This document shows, in pieces, positions 49,998-58,670 of a stretch of DNA of 64,000 nucleotides. The DNA comes from Acidaminobacter sp964416305 (GTDB lineage: Bacteria; Bacillota; Clostridia; Peptostreptococcales; Acidaminobacteraceae). The DNA is taken from contig CAYQDM010000008.1 of NCBI GenBank assembly GCA_964416305.1, positions 1-64,000 of the forward strand. The letters run 5' to 3'. How positions within the stretch are numbered: position 1 is the first letter of the stretch; the number at the start of each line of letters is the position of its first letter. Position numbers and translations under genes: made by a program. The notes below the pieces were generated by a model, which saw nothing but the letters and a program-made list of their open reading frames with translations, did not search any database and was not told where the DNA came from.

Positions 49998-50873
49998 ATG
50001 GAGCACAATAGAATCATAGAATTTGCTACCGCTAAGGTCAACTTGTCCTTGGACGTTCTGGGTGTACTCGAAAATGGCTACCACGAAGTTGAAATGATTC
50101 TGCAGGAAATAGATCTTGCAGATGATATCATCCTCGAGCCCCTCGAGTCAGGCATTGAATTGCATTGTGATGTGGATTATCTGCCGCTGGATGCCTCCAA
50201 CCTGGCTTGGCGTGCAGCAGATCTGGTGTTGAAGGAAACAGGTCTCGAAAAGGGCGTCAGGATCTCAATAGTCAAGCGAATCCCTGTGGCAGCCGGCCTG
50301 GCCGGTGGCAGCGCGGATGCCGCGGCTGTGATCCGGGGATTGAACCGCCTATATGCGCTCAACCTGGATCTGGAAACCCAGAAGCGCATTGGGCTGTCTC
50401 TCGGCGCGGATGTTCCGTTCTGCATTACAGGCGGCTGCGCTGTTGCGAGGGGCATTGGCGAGAAACTTGAGCCCCTTGAGGGCTTTGGCTCTCACTGGGT
50501 GGTGCTGGCCAAACCCAACATAGGCGTTTCCACGCCTGCGGTTTATCAGCGTTATGATCAGACTGTAATTATGGAGAGGCCGGATACGCCGGCACTGATT
50601 CAGGCCATTCGAACGGATCAGATGCGCTATGTCGCAGAACACATGGTCAATGTCCTTGAACCCGTTACGACGCAGATGCATCCCATTGTGGGAAAAATTC
50701 GCAGTCAGTTGATTCAATACGGCTCAGACGGTGCCATGATGAGCGGCAGCGGACCGACCGTCTTTGGCTTTTTCAGACAGTATGACCGCGCCATGAAGGC
50801 ATGCAAAAATCTTAAGAAGACCTATGCACAGGTCTACCTTGCACGAACGACAAACAGGAAATTAGAGGGATAA
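49998..50873 (+). CDS. ispE: 4-diphosphocytidyl-2-C-methyl-D-erythritol kinase
   Basis: A 291-residue GHMP kinase of the MEP isoprenoid pathway: AKVNLSLDVLGVLENGYHEVEMILQ, the ATP loop PVAAGLAGGSADAAA and the C-terminal MSGSGPTVFGFF. It phosphorylates CDP-methylerythritol. GGGGTGACGCC precedes the ATG. It lies upstream of a 31-bp repeat array and a GntR regulator; ispE followed by GntR is a gene order also seen in other Clostridia. Confidence 0.95.
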   Translation: MEHNRIIEFATAKVNLSLDVLGVLENGYHEVEMILQEIDLADDIILEPLESGIELHCDVDYLPLDASNLAWRAADLVLKETGLEKGVRISIVKRIPVAAGLAGGSADAAAVIRGLNRLYALNLDLETQKRIGLSLGADVPFCITGGCAVARGIGEKLEPLEGFGSHWVVLAKPNIGVSTPAVYQRYDQTVIMERPDTPALIQAIRTDQMRYVAEHMVNVLEPVTTQMHPIVGKIRSQLIQYGSDGAMMSGSGPTVFGFFRQYDRAMKACKNLKKTYAQVYLARTTNRKLEG

Positions 50874-50876
50874 ACT

Positions 50877-51056
50877 GTACCTGTTATAGGAAGTATGGTG
50901 GATTAAGTTACATATTGACTAAATATGAGGGACGATATGTACATATTGTAGGAAGTTTGATGGGTTAAGTTACATATTATAGGAAGTTTTATGGGTTAAG
51001 TTACATATTATAAAAAGTTTGATGGGGTAAGTTACATATTATAGGAGGTTGGAGCG
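50877..51056 (+). repeat. 31-bp tandem repeat array before the GntR gene
   Basis: Six units in exact 31-bp register: 50877-50907, 50908-50938 (degenerate), 50939-50969, 50970-51000, 51001-51031 and 51032 to the gene. The unit is TTACATATTATAGGAAGTTT followed by GATGGGTTAAG. In the last unit GGAAGTT has become GGAGGTT, the ribosome site of the next gene. Confidence 0.92.
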
Positions 51057-51740
51057 TTGAACAATTCGAAATTAGGGACGTTGGAAATCAGGAACTATAA
51101 ACCTCTTGGGGAAGTTGTCTTCGAATACCTGAGAGAGTCCATATTGAACGGAACGCTCAAGCCGGGTGAGCGCCTTATGGAAATCGCGCTGGCTGAGCAG
51201 CTTGGCGTCAGCCGCACCCCTGTACGAGAGGCGATCAGAAAGCTCGAAAAAGAGAGCTTTGTCGAAATGATCCCCCGAAAAGGCGCCTATGTCGCAGATT
51301 TGACCGCCAAAGACATCATTGATGTACTCGAAATCAGAATTTTGCTGGAAGGCTTCGCGTCTTCCCTGGCGGCACAGCGCATGTCAGAGGAAGAGCTGAT
51401 GAGCCTGCGCGAAACACTGGAAGCGTTCAATGATGCCGTCAGCCGTCAGGATCGCCAAGCCATGATTGATCTGGACAACACTTTTCATGACAAGATTTTT
51501 GATTCTACCAAGAACAATAAACTGATCGAAATTGTGAAGGACCTCCACGATCAGTTTCAGCGTTTCCGTTTGACTTATTTTACTGAGTTTGACAATTATC
51601 CGGAGATCCAGAAATGGCACCAGAAAATTTATGATGCGATTCGCTCAAGTGATGTGAATGCCGCAAAGGAAGCCGCAGAGCAGCACGTGCAGCTGATTAT
51701 GGATCTGGTCATGAACTGGAAGGAAAAGCGCAACGAATAG
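51057..51740 (+). CDS. GntR-family regulator (FCD domain)
   Basis: A 227-residue regulator: an N-terminal GntR winged helix (VVFEYLRESILNGTLKPGERL; LGVSRTPVREAIRKLEKE) and a C-terminal FCD domain (about 90-215) with His/Asp residues for metal-dependent ligand binding. Start TTG 51057 with AGGAGG 8 nt upstream, formed by the last 31-bp repeat. FadR-like ligands are small carboxylic acids; none can be inferred. DUF1934 follows. Confidence 0.93.
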   Translation: MNNSKLGTLEIRNYKPLGEVVFEYLRESILNGTLKPGERLMEIALAEQLGVSRTPVREAIRKLEKESFVEMIPRKGAYVADLTAKDIIDVLEIRILLEGFASSLAAQRMSEEELMSLRETLEAFNDAVSRQDRQAMIDLDNTFHDKIFDSTKNNKLIEIVKDLHDQFQRFRLTYFTEFDNYPEIQKWHQKIYDAIRSSDVNAAKEAAEQHVQLIMDLVMNWKEKRNE

Positions 51741-51773
51741 GCAATGTTTAAAGAAAGGTGTACAGGTGGTCTA

Positions 51774-52202
51774 ATGACGACAAAAGGGACTGAAGTGTTT
51801 CTTCAGCTGACTACAGAAATTGAGTCCGATGGTGATGACACCCAGCGCATAGAATTCGCCACAGCAGGGAAGTACTATCTCAAGGATGAGACCCACTATT
51901 ACATCTACACTGAATCAGAACTGTCCGGCATGGAAGGCGGCAAGACGACCCTGAAGATCAAAGACGACACGGTCACCATGCACCGCTACGGCGTCAATGT
52001 TGTCGAGCTCGTCTTCATTGCCGGTGAAATCAGAGAGTCCATCTACGAAACACCTTATGGCGTCTTTGATGTGGAGATGAAGACTATTACTCTCGCTTCG
52101 GCGATTGATGATCGCGGTGCAGGACACATTGAGATCAGTTATGATATTGAGGTTAAGGGCTTGTCGAAGACACGGAATCATTTGAGGATTAGGGTGTCTT
52201 AA
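51774..52202 (+). CDS. DUF1934 protein (YwiB-like, calycin fold)
   Basis: A 142-residue all-beta protein of the DUF1934/YwiB family (RIEFATAGKYYLKDETHYYIYTESELSGMEG, ISYDIEVKG). Function is unknown; the calycin-like barrel suggests binding of a small ligand. ATG 51774 follows AGGTGGT. It is 33 bp after the GntR gene and the pair is closed by the 29-bp perfect hairpin at 52221-52280. Confidence 0.88.
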   Translation: MTTKGTEVFLQLTTEIESDGDDTQRIEFATAGKYYLKDETHYYIYTESELSGMEGGKTTLKIKDDTVTMHRYGVNVVELVFIAGEIRESIYETPYGVFDVEMKTITLASAIDDRGAGHIEISYDIEVKGLSKTRNHLRIRVS

Positions 52203-52220
52203 AAGGCTAACAGACGTGCA

Positions 52221-52400
52221 TAAACAGAAGTGATCCCATACAGAAGAGAGTTCTCTTCTGTATGGGATCACTTCTGTTTATATAGGGCGCAGCCCGCGAC
52301 CGAAGCGCAGCCTTTAACCACGCGCAGCGTGGTTTGAGGCGGAGCAATAGGCGCCAGCCGCGAGGTGCACGACTGTTAGCGTGAGGTGTAACTTGCTCGT
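52221..52400. repeat. Intergenic repeat family, copy C, with 29-bp perfect hairpin
   Basis: 52221-52249 is the exact complement of 52252-52280 (29 bp, 2-nt loop). Read on the minus strand, 52281-52400 repeats the modules of copies A and B: TGCACCTCGC, GGCTGCGCTTCGGT and CGGGCTGCGCCCTATA. The hairpin arms are unrelated to those of copy B. It probably also terminates the GntR-DUF1934 transcript. Confidence 0.8.
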
Positions 52401-52457
52401 CCTTAAATAATTTCATGATTGAAATTGAACCAGACAAGTGCCTCCAAGTAACCACCT

Positions 52458-52835
52458 TCACCTGCTGACCGGATGGTGCTTCTCCTTCCAGTTCCTGTAG
52501 TAGAGGAAGCCAATCAGAAAGGCAGGACCCGCAAGAGTCAGGCTCCAGGTTAAATTCATTGGAAAAGGTACACCGTTATAAATGGTAAAGCCAATGTAAA
52601 CCAAGCCTGCCAGAACAAAGACGATGGCACCGACCAGCTCGTGTCTCCAGGCGACGAGGGTCAGTCCAAGCAGGATCAATGCGGGTATGTTGTGCATAAA
52701 TAGACCAATCAGGATCTCTTTGAGCGTCGCTTCCGGCGTGATGACGTCCAGTGAGAACAGCATAAGGAATGCGACAAACGCAAGGGAGAGCAGTCGTGGT
52801 GTCCAGTACTCAAATTTACTTATAGGGTGTGACAT
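52458..52835 (-). CDS. Small four-helix membrane protein
   Basis: A 125-residue hydrophobic protein with about four membrane helices (LLSLAFVAFLMLFSL; IPALILLGLTLVAW; LVGAIVFVLAGLVYIGFTI; LTLAGPAFLIGFLYY) and a basic C-terminus. Small conserved membrane proteins like this occur across Firmicutes, but I do not recognise a function. AAGGAGG precedes the ATG. Stands alone. Confidence 0.75.
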   Translation of the reverse strand: MSHPISKFEYWTPRLLSLAFVAFLMLFSLDVITPEATLKEILIGLFMHNIPALILLGLTLVAWRHELVGAIVFVLAGLVYIGFTIYNGVPFPMNLTWSLTLAGPAFLIGFLYYRNWKEKHHPVSR

Positions 52836-53329
52836 TTGAATGACCTCCTTGGGTCGTGAAATGAAGGTATAGAATGTGACGCAGTCAGAAATAGGGGATG
52901 AAGACAGTTGCAGCCCGAGCTGCTCACAATTTGCGTGATAGGTACACTTTATATATACCCATAATCCTTCTGATTTTGCGGGAATTCAGCGTGAAGTCAG
53001 CCTGTCACCATTGAATAGTGGGTATCCAAGATGTCGATTGTTACAGAACTATTACAAAGCTCTGGCACCGTTTCAAGTTTGGTGACAGGCACTCAGTTGA
53101 AAGTTGTCCGCGTCACCAATAAAAATTCTGACACAATTTCACTAGGCGAAATCCATTAAGTTGTGCTACACTACAAAGAGAAGCTGCCGAAAAACCGGCG
53201 GCTCTGCGCCGGATTTTCGGCAGCTTCCATCCGCGAAGCGGCCATCTCTCCAAACCACCAGAGAAGACTTTCCTGTGACCATCGGCAGGGTCTTTGTATT
53301 TATCATTCCTACTACGAAAGGAGCCTGTC
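52836..53329. other. Non-coding region with REP-like units, hairpin and 10-mer
   Basis: 53056-53118 holds CTCTGGCACC, TTGGTGACAGGCAC and GTCCGCGTCACC, the same words as at 31700 and 61425. GAAGCTGCCGAAAAACCGGC (53180-53199) forms a strong hairpin with 53208-53227. The exact 10-mer GACCATCGGC lies at 53277-53286. No gene is seen. Confidence 0.7.
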
Positions 53330-54763
53330 ATGTTCAGCCTGATTGACGACAAGAATCTCAGCATCATCCTGGACCATGTGTCTGATGGCATCCAGATTAT
53401 CGACATTGAGGGGCGCCTGGTCTTCTGCAACCGGCTGGCGGCCATGCTTGATGATATCAACATCGAAAATTCCCTGGGCAAGCATCTCTTCGAAATCTAT
53501 CCCTCACTGGACGAGGAGAACAGCACCCTTTACAAAGTGCTAAGGACCGGCATCCCCATTTACAACCACGAGCAGACCTTCACCACCTACAAGGGCAAGA
53601 AAGTCGCCACCGTCAACACCACCCTGCCCGTTCGAAAGAACGGCCACCTGGTGGGCGCCATGGAGATTTCACACGACGTTTCCGCCGTCATGGCCCTCAG
53701 CGAAAAGGTCGTCACCCTCCAGAACAAGATGTATGGGTCAAAAGACACCACCGCCTCGGATGACGCCCATTTCACCTTTGACGACATCGTCACCCGAAAC
53801 GCCCGCATGCTCACCGCCAAGTCCATGGCCATGAGGGCTGCCCGCATCGATTCCCCCGTCATGATTTGGGGCGACACCGGCACCGGCAAGGAGCTCTTCG
53901 TTCAGGCCATTCACAACGCCGGCGGCAGGAAGAAGCGGCCGTTCATCGCTCAAAACTGCGCCGCGCTGCCCGCCTCCCTGCTGGAAGGCATCCTCTTTGG
54001 CACCACCAAGGGCGGCTTCACCGGCTCCACCGACCGCCCCGGCCTGTTCGAGACCGCGGACGGCGGCACGCTCTTCCTGGACGAGATCAACTCCATGCCT
54101 CTGGAGCTCCAGGGCAAGCTCCTGCGCGTCCTCCAGGACGGCACCTTCCGACGCGTGGGCGACACCCGCACCCGCCACGTGGACGTCAAACTCCTGACCG
54201 CCACCAATATTGAGCCTCTGGAGGCCGTCCGACTGGGCATGCTCCGCAGCGACCTCTATTACCGCCTCAACACCATCACCCTGCACCTTCCGAAGCTCGT
54301 CGACCGCCGGGATGACATCCCCCTCCTCGTCGAGCACTTCATCAAAAAATTCAACGACCGGCTCTACCTCAACGTCATGGGCCTCGACGAAGCCGCCTTC
54401 TCCGCCCTCATGCGCTACGACTGGCCCGGCAATGTCCGTGAGCTCGAGCACGTCATCGAGGGTGCCATGGGCATGATGGAAGGCCGCGAAATCACCCTGG
54501 ACGACCTGCCCCAGTCCCTTCAGCGCTTTGCCCGGGAGAGCCGCAGAAGCACAACTTCAGAGACCAATACCAGATTGCCGATGGTCACAGCCCTCGCCAA
54601 CCTCGAAGCGGAGTACATTGAGGAGGCCATGGCGCAGACGGGGGGCAACGTCACTCGTGCCGCAGAACTGCTGGAAATGCCCCGCCAGACCCTGCAGTCA
54701 AAGCTGAAAAAGATCAGGGAAACCGAAAACGCCGAAAATTCGGCGGTTGGAAGCGCTAAATAG
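53330..54763 (+). CDS. Sigma-54-dependent activator (RocR-like, PAS domain)
   Basis: A 477-residue enhancer-binding protein: PAS sensor (about 10-110), AAA+ domain (about 145-380) with Walker A GDTGTGKE and Walker B GGTLFLDEINSM, and a Fis-type helix-turn-helix (about 440-472, GGNVTRAAELLEMPRQTLQSKL). The sigma-54 contact loop reads GGFTGS instead of GAFTGA. RocR-type relatives control amino-acid catabolism. A matching -24/-12 promoter and inverted repeat lie directly downstream before the lysine-pathway gene kdd, so this is the likely lysine-fermentation regulator. The exact 10-mer (54577-54586) falls in the linker before the DNA-binding domain. GAAAGGAG precedes the ATG. Confidence 0.9.
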   Translation: MFSLIDDKNLSIILDHVSDGIQIIDIEGRLVFCNRLAAMLDDINIENSLGKHLFEIYPSLDEENSTLYKVLRTGIPIYNHEQTFTTYKGKKVATVNTTLPVRKNGHLVGAMEISHDVSAVMALSEKVVTLQNKMYGSKDTTASDDAHFTFDDIVTRNARMLTAKSMAMRAARIDSPVMIWGDTGTGKELFVQAIHNAGGRKKRPFIAQNCAALPASLLEGILFGTTKGGFTGSTDRPGLFETADGGTLFLDEINSMPLELQGKLLRVLQDGTFRRVGDTRTRHVDVKLLTATNIEPLEAVRLGMLRSDLYYRLNTITLHLPKLVDRRDDIPLLVEHFIKKFNDRLYLNVMGLDEAAFSALMRYDWPGNVRELEHVIEGAMGMMEGREITLDDLPQSLQRFARESRRSTTSETNTRLPMVTALANLEAEYIEEAMAQTGGNVTRAAELLEMPRQTLQSKLKKIRETENAENSAVGSAK

Positions 54764-54872
54764 GCAAAATGGGACGGGTTTTGGGTTGAAGTAACCATCG
54801 GCAGAAGGGTATTTAAAGAGTGGAAAAGAAATTTCGAGGAATAGAAACGTTGAAAATTGAAGCTTTGAAGGG

Positions 54873-54926
54873 AATCCCGAGTCCTAGATTCGGGATTTCG
54901 TTATTTTTTTGGCATGCCGATTGCAA
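54873..54926 (+). promoter_or_regulatory. Sigma-54 (-24/-12) promoter with upstream inverted repeat
   Basis: TTGGCATGCCGATTGCAA (54909-54926) has the GG-N10-GC spacing and TTGGCA/TTGCA elements of sigma-54 promoters. Just upstream, AATCCCGA (54873-54880) and TCGGGATT (54890-54897) form an inverted repeat, a candidate activator site. It lies between the activator gene and kdd. Confidence 0.85.
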
Positions 54927-54990
54927 TATAGAACCCCGACATACACAAACCAGGTGTTCGCACCTAATTCCATTAGCGGGGGTACATAAA

Positions 54991-56028
54991 ATGAAAACAG
55001 GTTGCAAATTCGGAACACACAGAGTCCTCGAACCGGTCGGCACGCTGCCGCAGCCGGCGCTCAGAATCGATAACACCATGGAGATCTACGACAACGAGAT
55101 TTTGATCGACGTCCAGACCCTCAATATTGACTCTGCCAGCTTCACACAGATCAAGGAGCAGGCGGGCGGCGACCTTGCGAAAATTGAAGAAATCATGATG
55201 GGCATTGTCGCAGCGCGCGGCAAGCACCACAACCCGGTCACCGGCAGCGGCGGCATGCTGATTGGCATGGTCAAGGAAATTGGCCCTGCCCTTGCTGGCA
55301 AGATCGACCTGAAGGTCGGCGACAAGCTGGCGACGCTGGTGTCCCTGTCCCTCACACCGCTGAAGATCAACAAGATCAAGGAAATCCGCAAGGACATTGA
55401 CCAAGTGGACATTGATGGTCAAGCGATCCTCTTTGAAAGCGGCATCTACGCGAAGCTTCCTGAAGATATGCCGCAAAACCTTGCCCTTTCTGTCCTCGAC
55501 GTCGCCGGTGCACCTGCGCAAACCGCGAAGCTCGTCAAGGAAGGCGATACGGTCCTCGTTCTGGGCGGCGCTGGCAAGTCCGGCATGCTGTGCCTCTACG
55601 AAGCTAAGAAAAAAGCGGGTCCATCCGGCAAAGTCATCTGCTACGGCCGCAGCGAGAAGTCCATGGAGCGCGTGAAGCGCGCAGGCCTTGCCGATGTTCT
55701 CATCACCGGCGACGCAACCAAACCGGTTGAGATCCTCGAAAAAGTCCGTGAAGCCACTAACGGCGAAATGTGCGACGTCACCATCAACTGCGTCAACATC
55801 ACGGGCACAGAAATGTCCAGCATCCTGGCGACTAAAGACACTGGCGTCATCTACTTCTTCTCCATGGCGACCAGCTTCACGGCGGCTGCTCTTGGCGCTG
55901 AGGGCGTTGGCATGGATACGACGATGATCATCGGCAATGGCTACACGAAGGGCCATGCGGAGTGCGCGCTCAACTGCATGAGGGAGAGCGAAGTGCTTAG
56001 GGAGATTTATACAGAGTTGTACGCCTAA
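54991..56028 (+). CDS. kdd: L-erythro-3,5-diaminohexanoate dehydrogenase
   Basis: A 345-residue NAD(P)-dependent dehydrogenase with a medium-chain-dehydrogenase-like core: GKHHNPVTGSGGMLIGMV, Rossmann motif VLVLGGAGKSGMLCLYEA (about 187-204), and an alcohol-dehydrogenase-like tail. It oxidatively deaminates 3,5-diaminohexanoate to 5-amino-3-ketohexanoate in lysine fermentation, the step after KamA and KamDE. GGGGG precedes ATG 54991; upstream frame extension crosses the sigma-54 promoter. Its stop lies in a hairpin. Confidence 0.93.
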   Translation: MKTGCKFGTHRVLEPVGTLPQPALRIDNTMEIYDNEILIDVQTLNIDSASFTQIKEQAGGDLAKIEEIMMGIVAARGKHHNPVTGSGGMLIGMVKEIGPALAGKIDLKVGDKLATLVSLSLTPLKINKIKEIRKDIDQVDIDGQAILFESGIYAKLPEDMPQNLALSVLDVAGAPAQTAKLVKEGDTVLVLGGAGKSGMLCLYEAKKKAGPSGKVICYGRSEKSMERVKRAGLADVLITGDATKPVEILEKVREATNGEMCDVTINCVNITGTEMSSILATKDTGVIYFFSMATSFTAAALGAEGVGMDTTMIIGNGYTKGHAECALNCMRESEVLREIYTELYA

Positions 56029-56730
56029 TCCTTTCTGCAACGCAGAAAGGATCAGGCGTACTGGTAATAGATTTGCGGAGCGGACAGCGCAGCGAATCTA
56101 TTACAGTGGAGTGTGTCCCGTGAGGTGAAGGAAGGACAAGGAAGGACAAGGAAGGAAAATGGCGCTCTGCACCATTTTCCGGGTGGTTTTTCGTACCTTA
56201 AGCGTAACTTACACCTTCTTCTTTTCCGTACCTGTCACCGTTTTTGAAGTTAATGAAGTTGTTTTTGCTGAAAGCAAGTAATTTCAATCTTCTCAAGTTT
56301 GTTTAACGTCGCTGTTCCGAAAATTGTACCAGGTACGGTTCGAAGTTGTTGTCGGCGACCGACGCAATTATTTCAAATGAAATTTTGTCAAATCAGAGAC
56401 TTGGGAATGCGGATGTGGGATGCAAGGAAGGAAAATGGCGCTGCGCGCCGTTTTCCCTCGACTGAATCAAGCGGAAGGCAATCAGCGCGGAGCGCCGATT
56501 GGCCTCCATGGTTGTTTAGGACGGAGGTCGCCTGCTGGATGGCGATGGTAAGCGATTTGTATCGCAAATCGCTTACATGGTGTAAATGCTTCAATTTGTA
56601 AGTTTAACGAAGTTAGGCTGCGCACAACGAACATTCAGGCGAAAAAAACTACCAGACCACGAGCCAATACTTTCAGCAAAGCTGTAAAGTATTAGCGAGG
56701 GCAAGACATTCGCTCGCGAATGTCTTGCAT
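56020..56730. repeat. Array of strong hairpins in non-coding DNA
   Basis: At least eight inverted repeats in about 700 bp: 56020-56060 (19-nt arms, covers the kdd stop), 56064-56104, 56154-56180, 56430-56456, 56476-56505, 56548-56576, 56666-56693 and 56701-56728 (13-nt perfect arms). Arms are unrelated in sequence, but loops are GC-rich and alike (GCGCGGAGCGC, GCGCTGCGCGC). Several are followed by CATGGT. No credible coding frame is present. Confidence 0.75.
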
Positions 56731-57220
56731 GGTTAGGCTGTAAAGTTCATAGTTGTCATTCCGGGTTACAGCCTGCAACGCTGCTAGGCGAAAAACCCAA
56801 CCCGACCCTGCCGTGCTTTACCCGAAGCAAGCAGCACCCGTCAGGCTGTAACCGTGTTTGTCATAAGTGAACCCGAAGCAGAATGTTCTGCCCAACCACC
56901 ACCACCCCACCAGGCCACCTCCGAAGCATACATAAGTGGAATCCGCGAATTCACAGCTCGAAGCGCTCCACCCAAAGCGCCTTGAGCAATCTTACATAAG
57001 CTTTCCCGAGCTCATTTGAACCATATCTACGTTCATACAACAGCATTTACCTTTGGGGTCTAAGTGGGCTTGAGTGACCATCGGCGACCCCTATAGTCAT
57101 TTGGAGCTGTCTGTGGTGAAACCGCCAAAGGCGGGCTCTCATGATCGCACATCAAATCCTTGCCTTTAAGCATTATCAACAATTATTCAATCCCCATCCA
57201 TCAGAAGGAGGCCATTCCAA
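56731..57220. other. Non-coding leader region of kamA
   Basis: C/A-rich, low-codon-bias DNA without a gene. It contains repeated AGGCTGTAA and CCGAAGCA words and exact GACCATCGGC at 57076-57085. CCGCC-AAA-GGCGG forms a small hairpin near 57123. I found no convincing -24/-12 promoter here. Confidence 0.55.
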
Positions 57221-58474
57221 GTGAAGTATTACAACGAGATTGAGCTCTGGAAAGACGTCACCGAGGAGCAGTGGAACGACTGGCATTGGCAGGTCCGCAA
57301 CCGGATCACGACGCTGGAGGAACTGAAGAAGGTCATCAACCTGACCCAGGAAGAGGAAGAGGGGATCACGAAATCCCTGGAAATCCTGCGCATGGGGATC
57401 ACGCCATACTACGCATCGCTCATGGACAAGAACGATCCAGGGTGTCCGGTGCGCATGCAGGCAGTGCCTACAATTCACGAGACGCACAAAAGCGCCGCGG
57501 ACATGGACGACCCGCTTCACGAGGACGCGGATTCTCCTGCGCCGGGGCTGACGCACCGTTATCCGGACCGCGTGCTGTTCCTGATCACGGACATGTGCTC
57601 CATGTACTGCCGTCACTGTACGCGCCGCCGTTTCGCGGGGTCACAGGACCAGCAGTCGCCTATGGACAATATCAATAAAGCCATAGAATACATCAGAAAT
57701 ACACCGGTGATCCGCGACGTGCTCCTTTCCGGGGGCGACGCGCTGCTCGTTTCAGACGAGACACTGGAATACATCATCAAGAAGCTCAGAGAAATCCCTC
57801 ACGTTGAGATTATCCGAATTGGTTCCCGTGTGCCGGTAGTTATGCCGCAGCGGATTACCGACGACCTGGTCAATATGCTGAAGAAATATCACCCAATCTG
57901 GCTGAACACGCACTTCAACCACTCCAAAGAGGTGACACCAGAGTCGAAGGAAGCCTGCCGAAAGCTGGCGGACGCGGGCGTGCCGCTTGGCAACCAGTCC
58001 GTGCTTCTTCGCGGGGTCAACGACTGTGTTCACGTCATGAGGGACCTGGTGCACAACATGGTCAAGATGCGCGTGAGACCTTATTACATTTATCAGTGCG
58101 ACCTTTCCGTGGGCATCGAGCACTTCCGTACGCCTGTGTCGAAGGGGATTGAGATTATTGAAGGCCTTCGCGGCCATACCTCCGGGTATGCGGTGCCGAC
58201 TTTCGTCGTTGACGCGCCGGGCGGCGGGGGCAAGATTCCGGTCATGCCGCAGTACCTGATCTCCATGTCGCCTGAGCGCGTGGTGCTCAGAAATTACGAG
58301 GGCGTTGTGACGACTTATACGGAGCCGTCCCCTTATCAGGAAGTCTGCCACTGCGACGTGTGCCAGGGCAAGAAGGCCCACAAGGTCACGGGCGTGGGCG
58401 GCCTCCTTCAGGGCAACCAGGTCAGCCTGGAGCTCAAGGAGCTGGACCGTTACAAGCGTACCCATCACGAGTAA
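57221..58474 (+). CDS. kamA: Lysine 2,3-aminomutase
   Basis: A 417-residue radical SAM, PLP-dependent enzyme. The cluster motif CSMYCRHC (CxxxCxxC, about residues 125-132) is followed by TRRRFAG. The PLP lysine region is in YVVDAPGGGGK-like PTFVVDAPGGGGKIP. It turns L-lysine into L-beta-lysine, the entry to lysine fermentation. The start is GTG with AGGAGG upstream. The gene leads kamB-kamC-kamD-kamE on the same strand. Confidence 0.96.
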   Translation: MKYYNEIELWKDVTEEQWNDWHWQVRNRITTLEELKKVINLTQEEEEGITKSLEILRMGITPYYASLMDKNDPGCPVRMQAVPTIHETHKSAADMDDPLHEDADSPAPGLTHRYPDRVLFLITDMCSMYCRHCTRRRFAGSQDQQSPMDNINKAIEYIRNTPVIRDVLLSGGDALLVSDETLEYIIKKLREIPHVEIIRIGSRVPVVMPQRITDDLVNMLKKYHPIWLNTHFNHSKEVTPESKEACRKLADAGVPLGNQSVLLRGVNDCVHVMRDLVHNMVKMRVRPYYIYQCDLSVGIEHFRTPVSKGIEIIEGLRGHTSGYAVPTFVVDAPGGGGKIPVMPQYLISMSPERVVLRNYEGVVTTYTEPSPYQEVCHCDVCQGKKAHKVTGVGGLLQGNQVSLELKELDRYKRTHHE

Positions 58475-58495
58475 TCCGTTCAAAGCGTATGGGGG

Positions 58496-58505
58496 GCCGA
58501 TGGTC
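58496..58505 (-). repeat. Dispersed 10-mer GCCGATGGTC
   Basis: Exact reverse-orientation copy between kamA and kamB. Confidence 0.85.
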
Positions 58506-58670
58506 GCGGAAATATCCCAATCCGCAGCAGTTGGAACTCTGGCTTCTGCGAGGGCTATTGCCTCTGTTGTCGGTTTCCCATCCTTTCAAATTTTCTTGTT
58601 TTTAAGTGTTGAAATTGCGACATAAATATTTTGTATGACAACACACTTTTGTGCACAGGAGGTGACACAC

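Noticed and set aside
50877..51056. CRISPR-like array from the 31-bp units
   Set aside because: Units abut in direct tandem with no spacers; this is an iteron-type repeat.
54973..56040. A 355-codon minus-strand frame opposite kdd
   Set aside because: Antisense shadow of a well-conserved dehydrogenase; composition is His/Val/Asp-rich as expected for a mirror frame.
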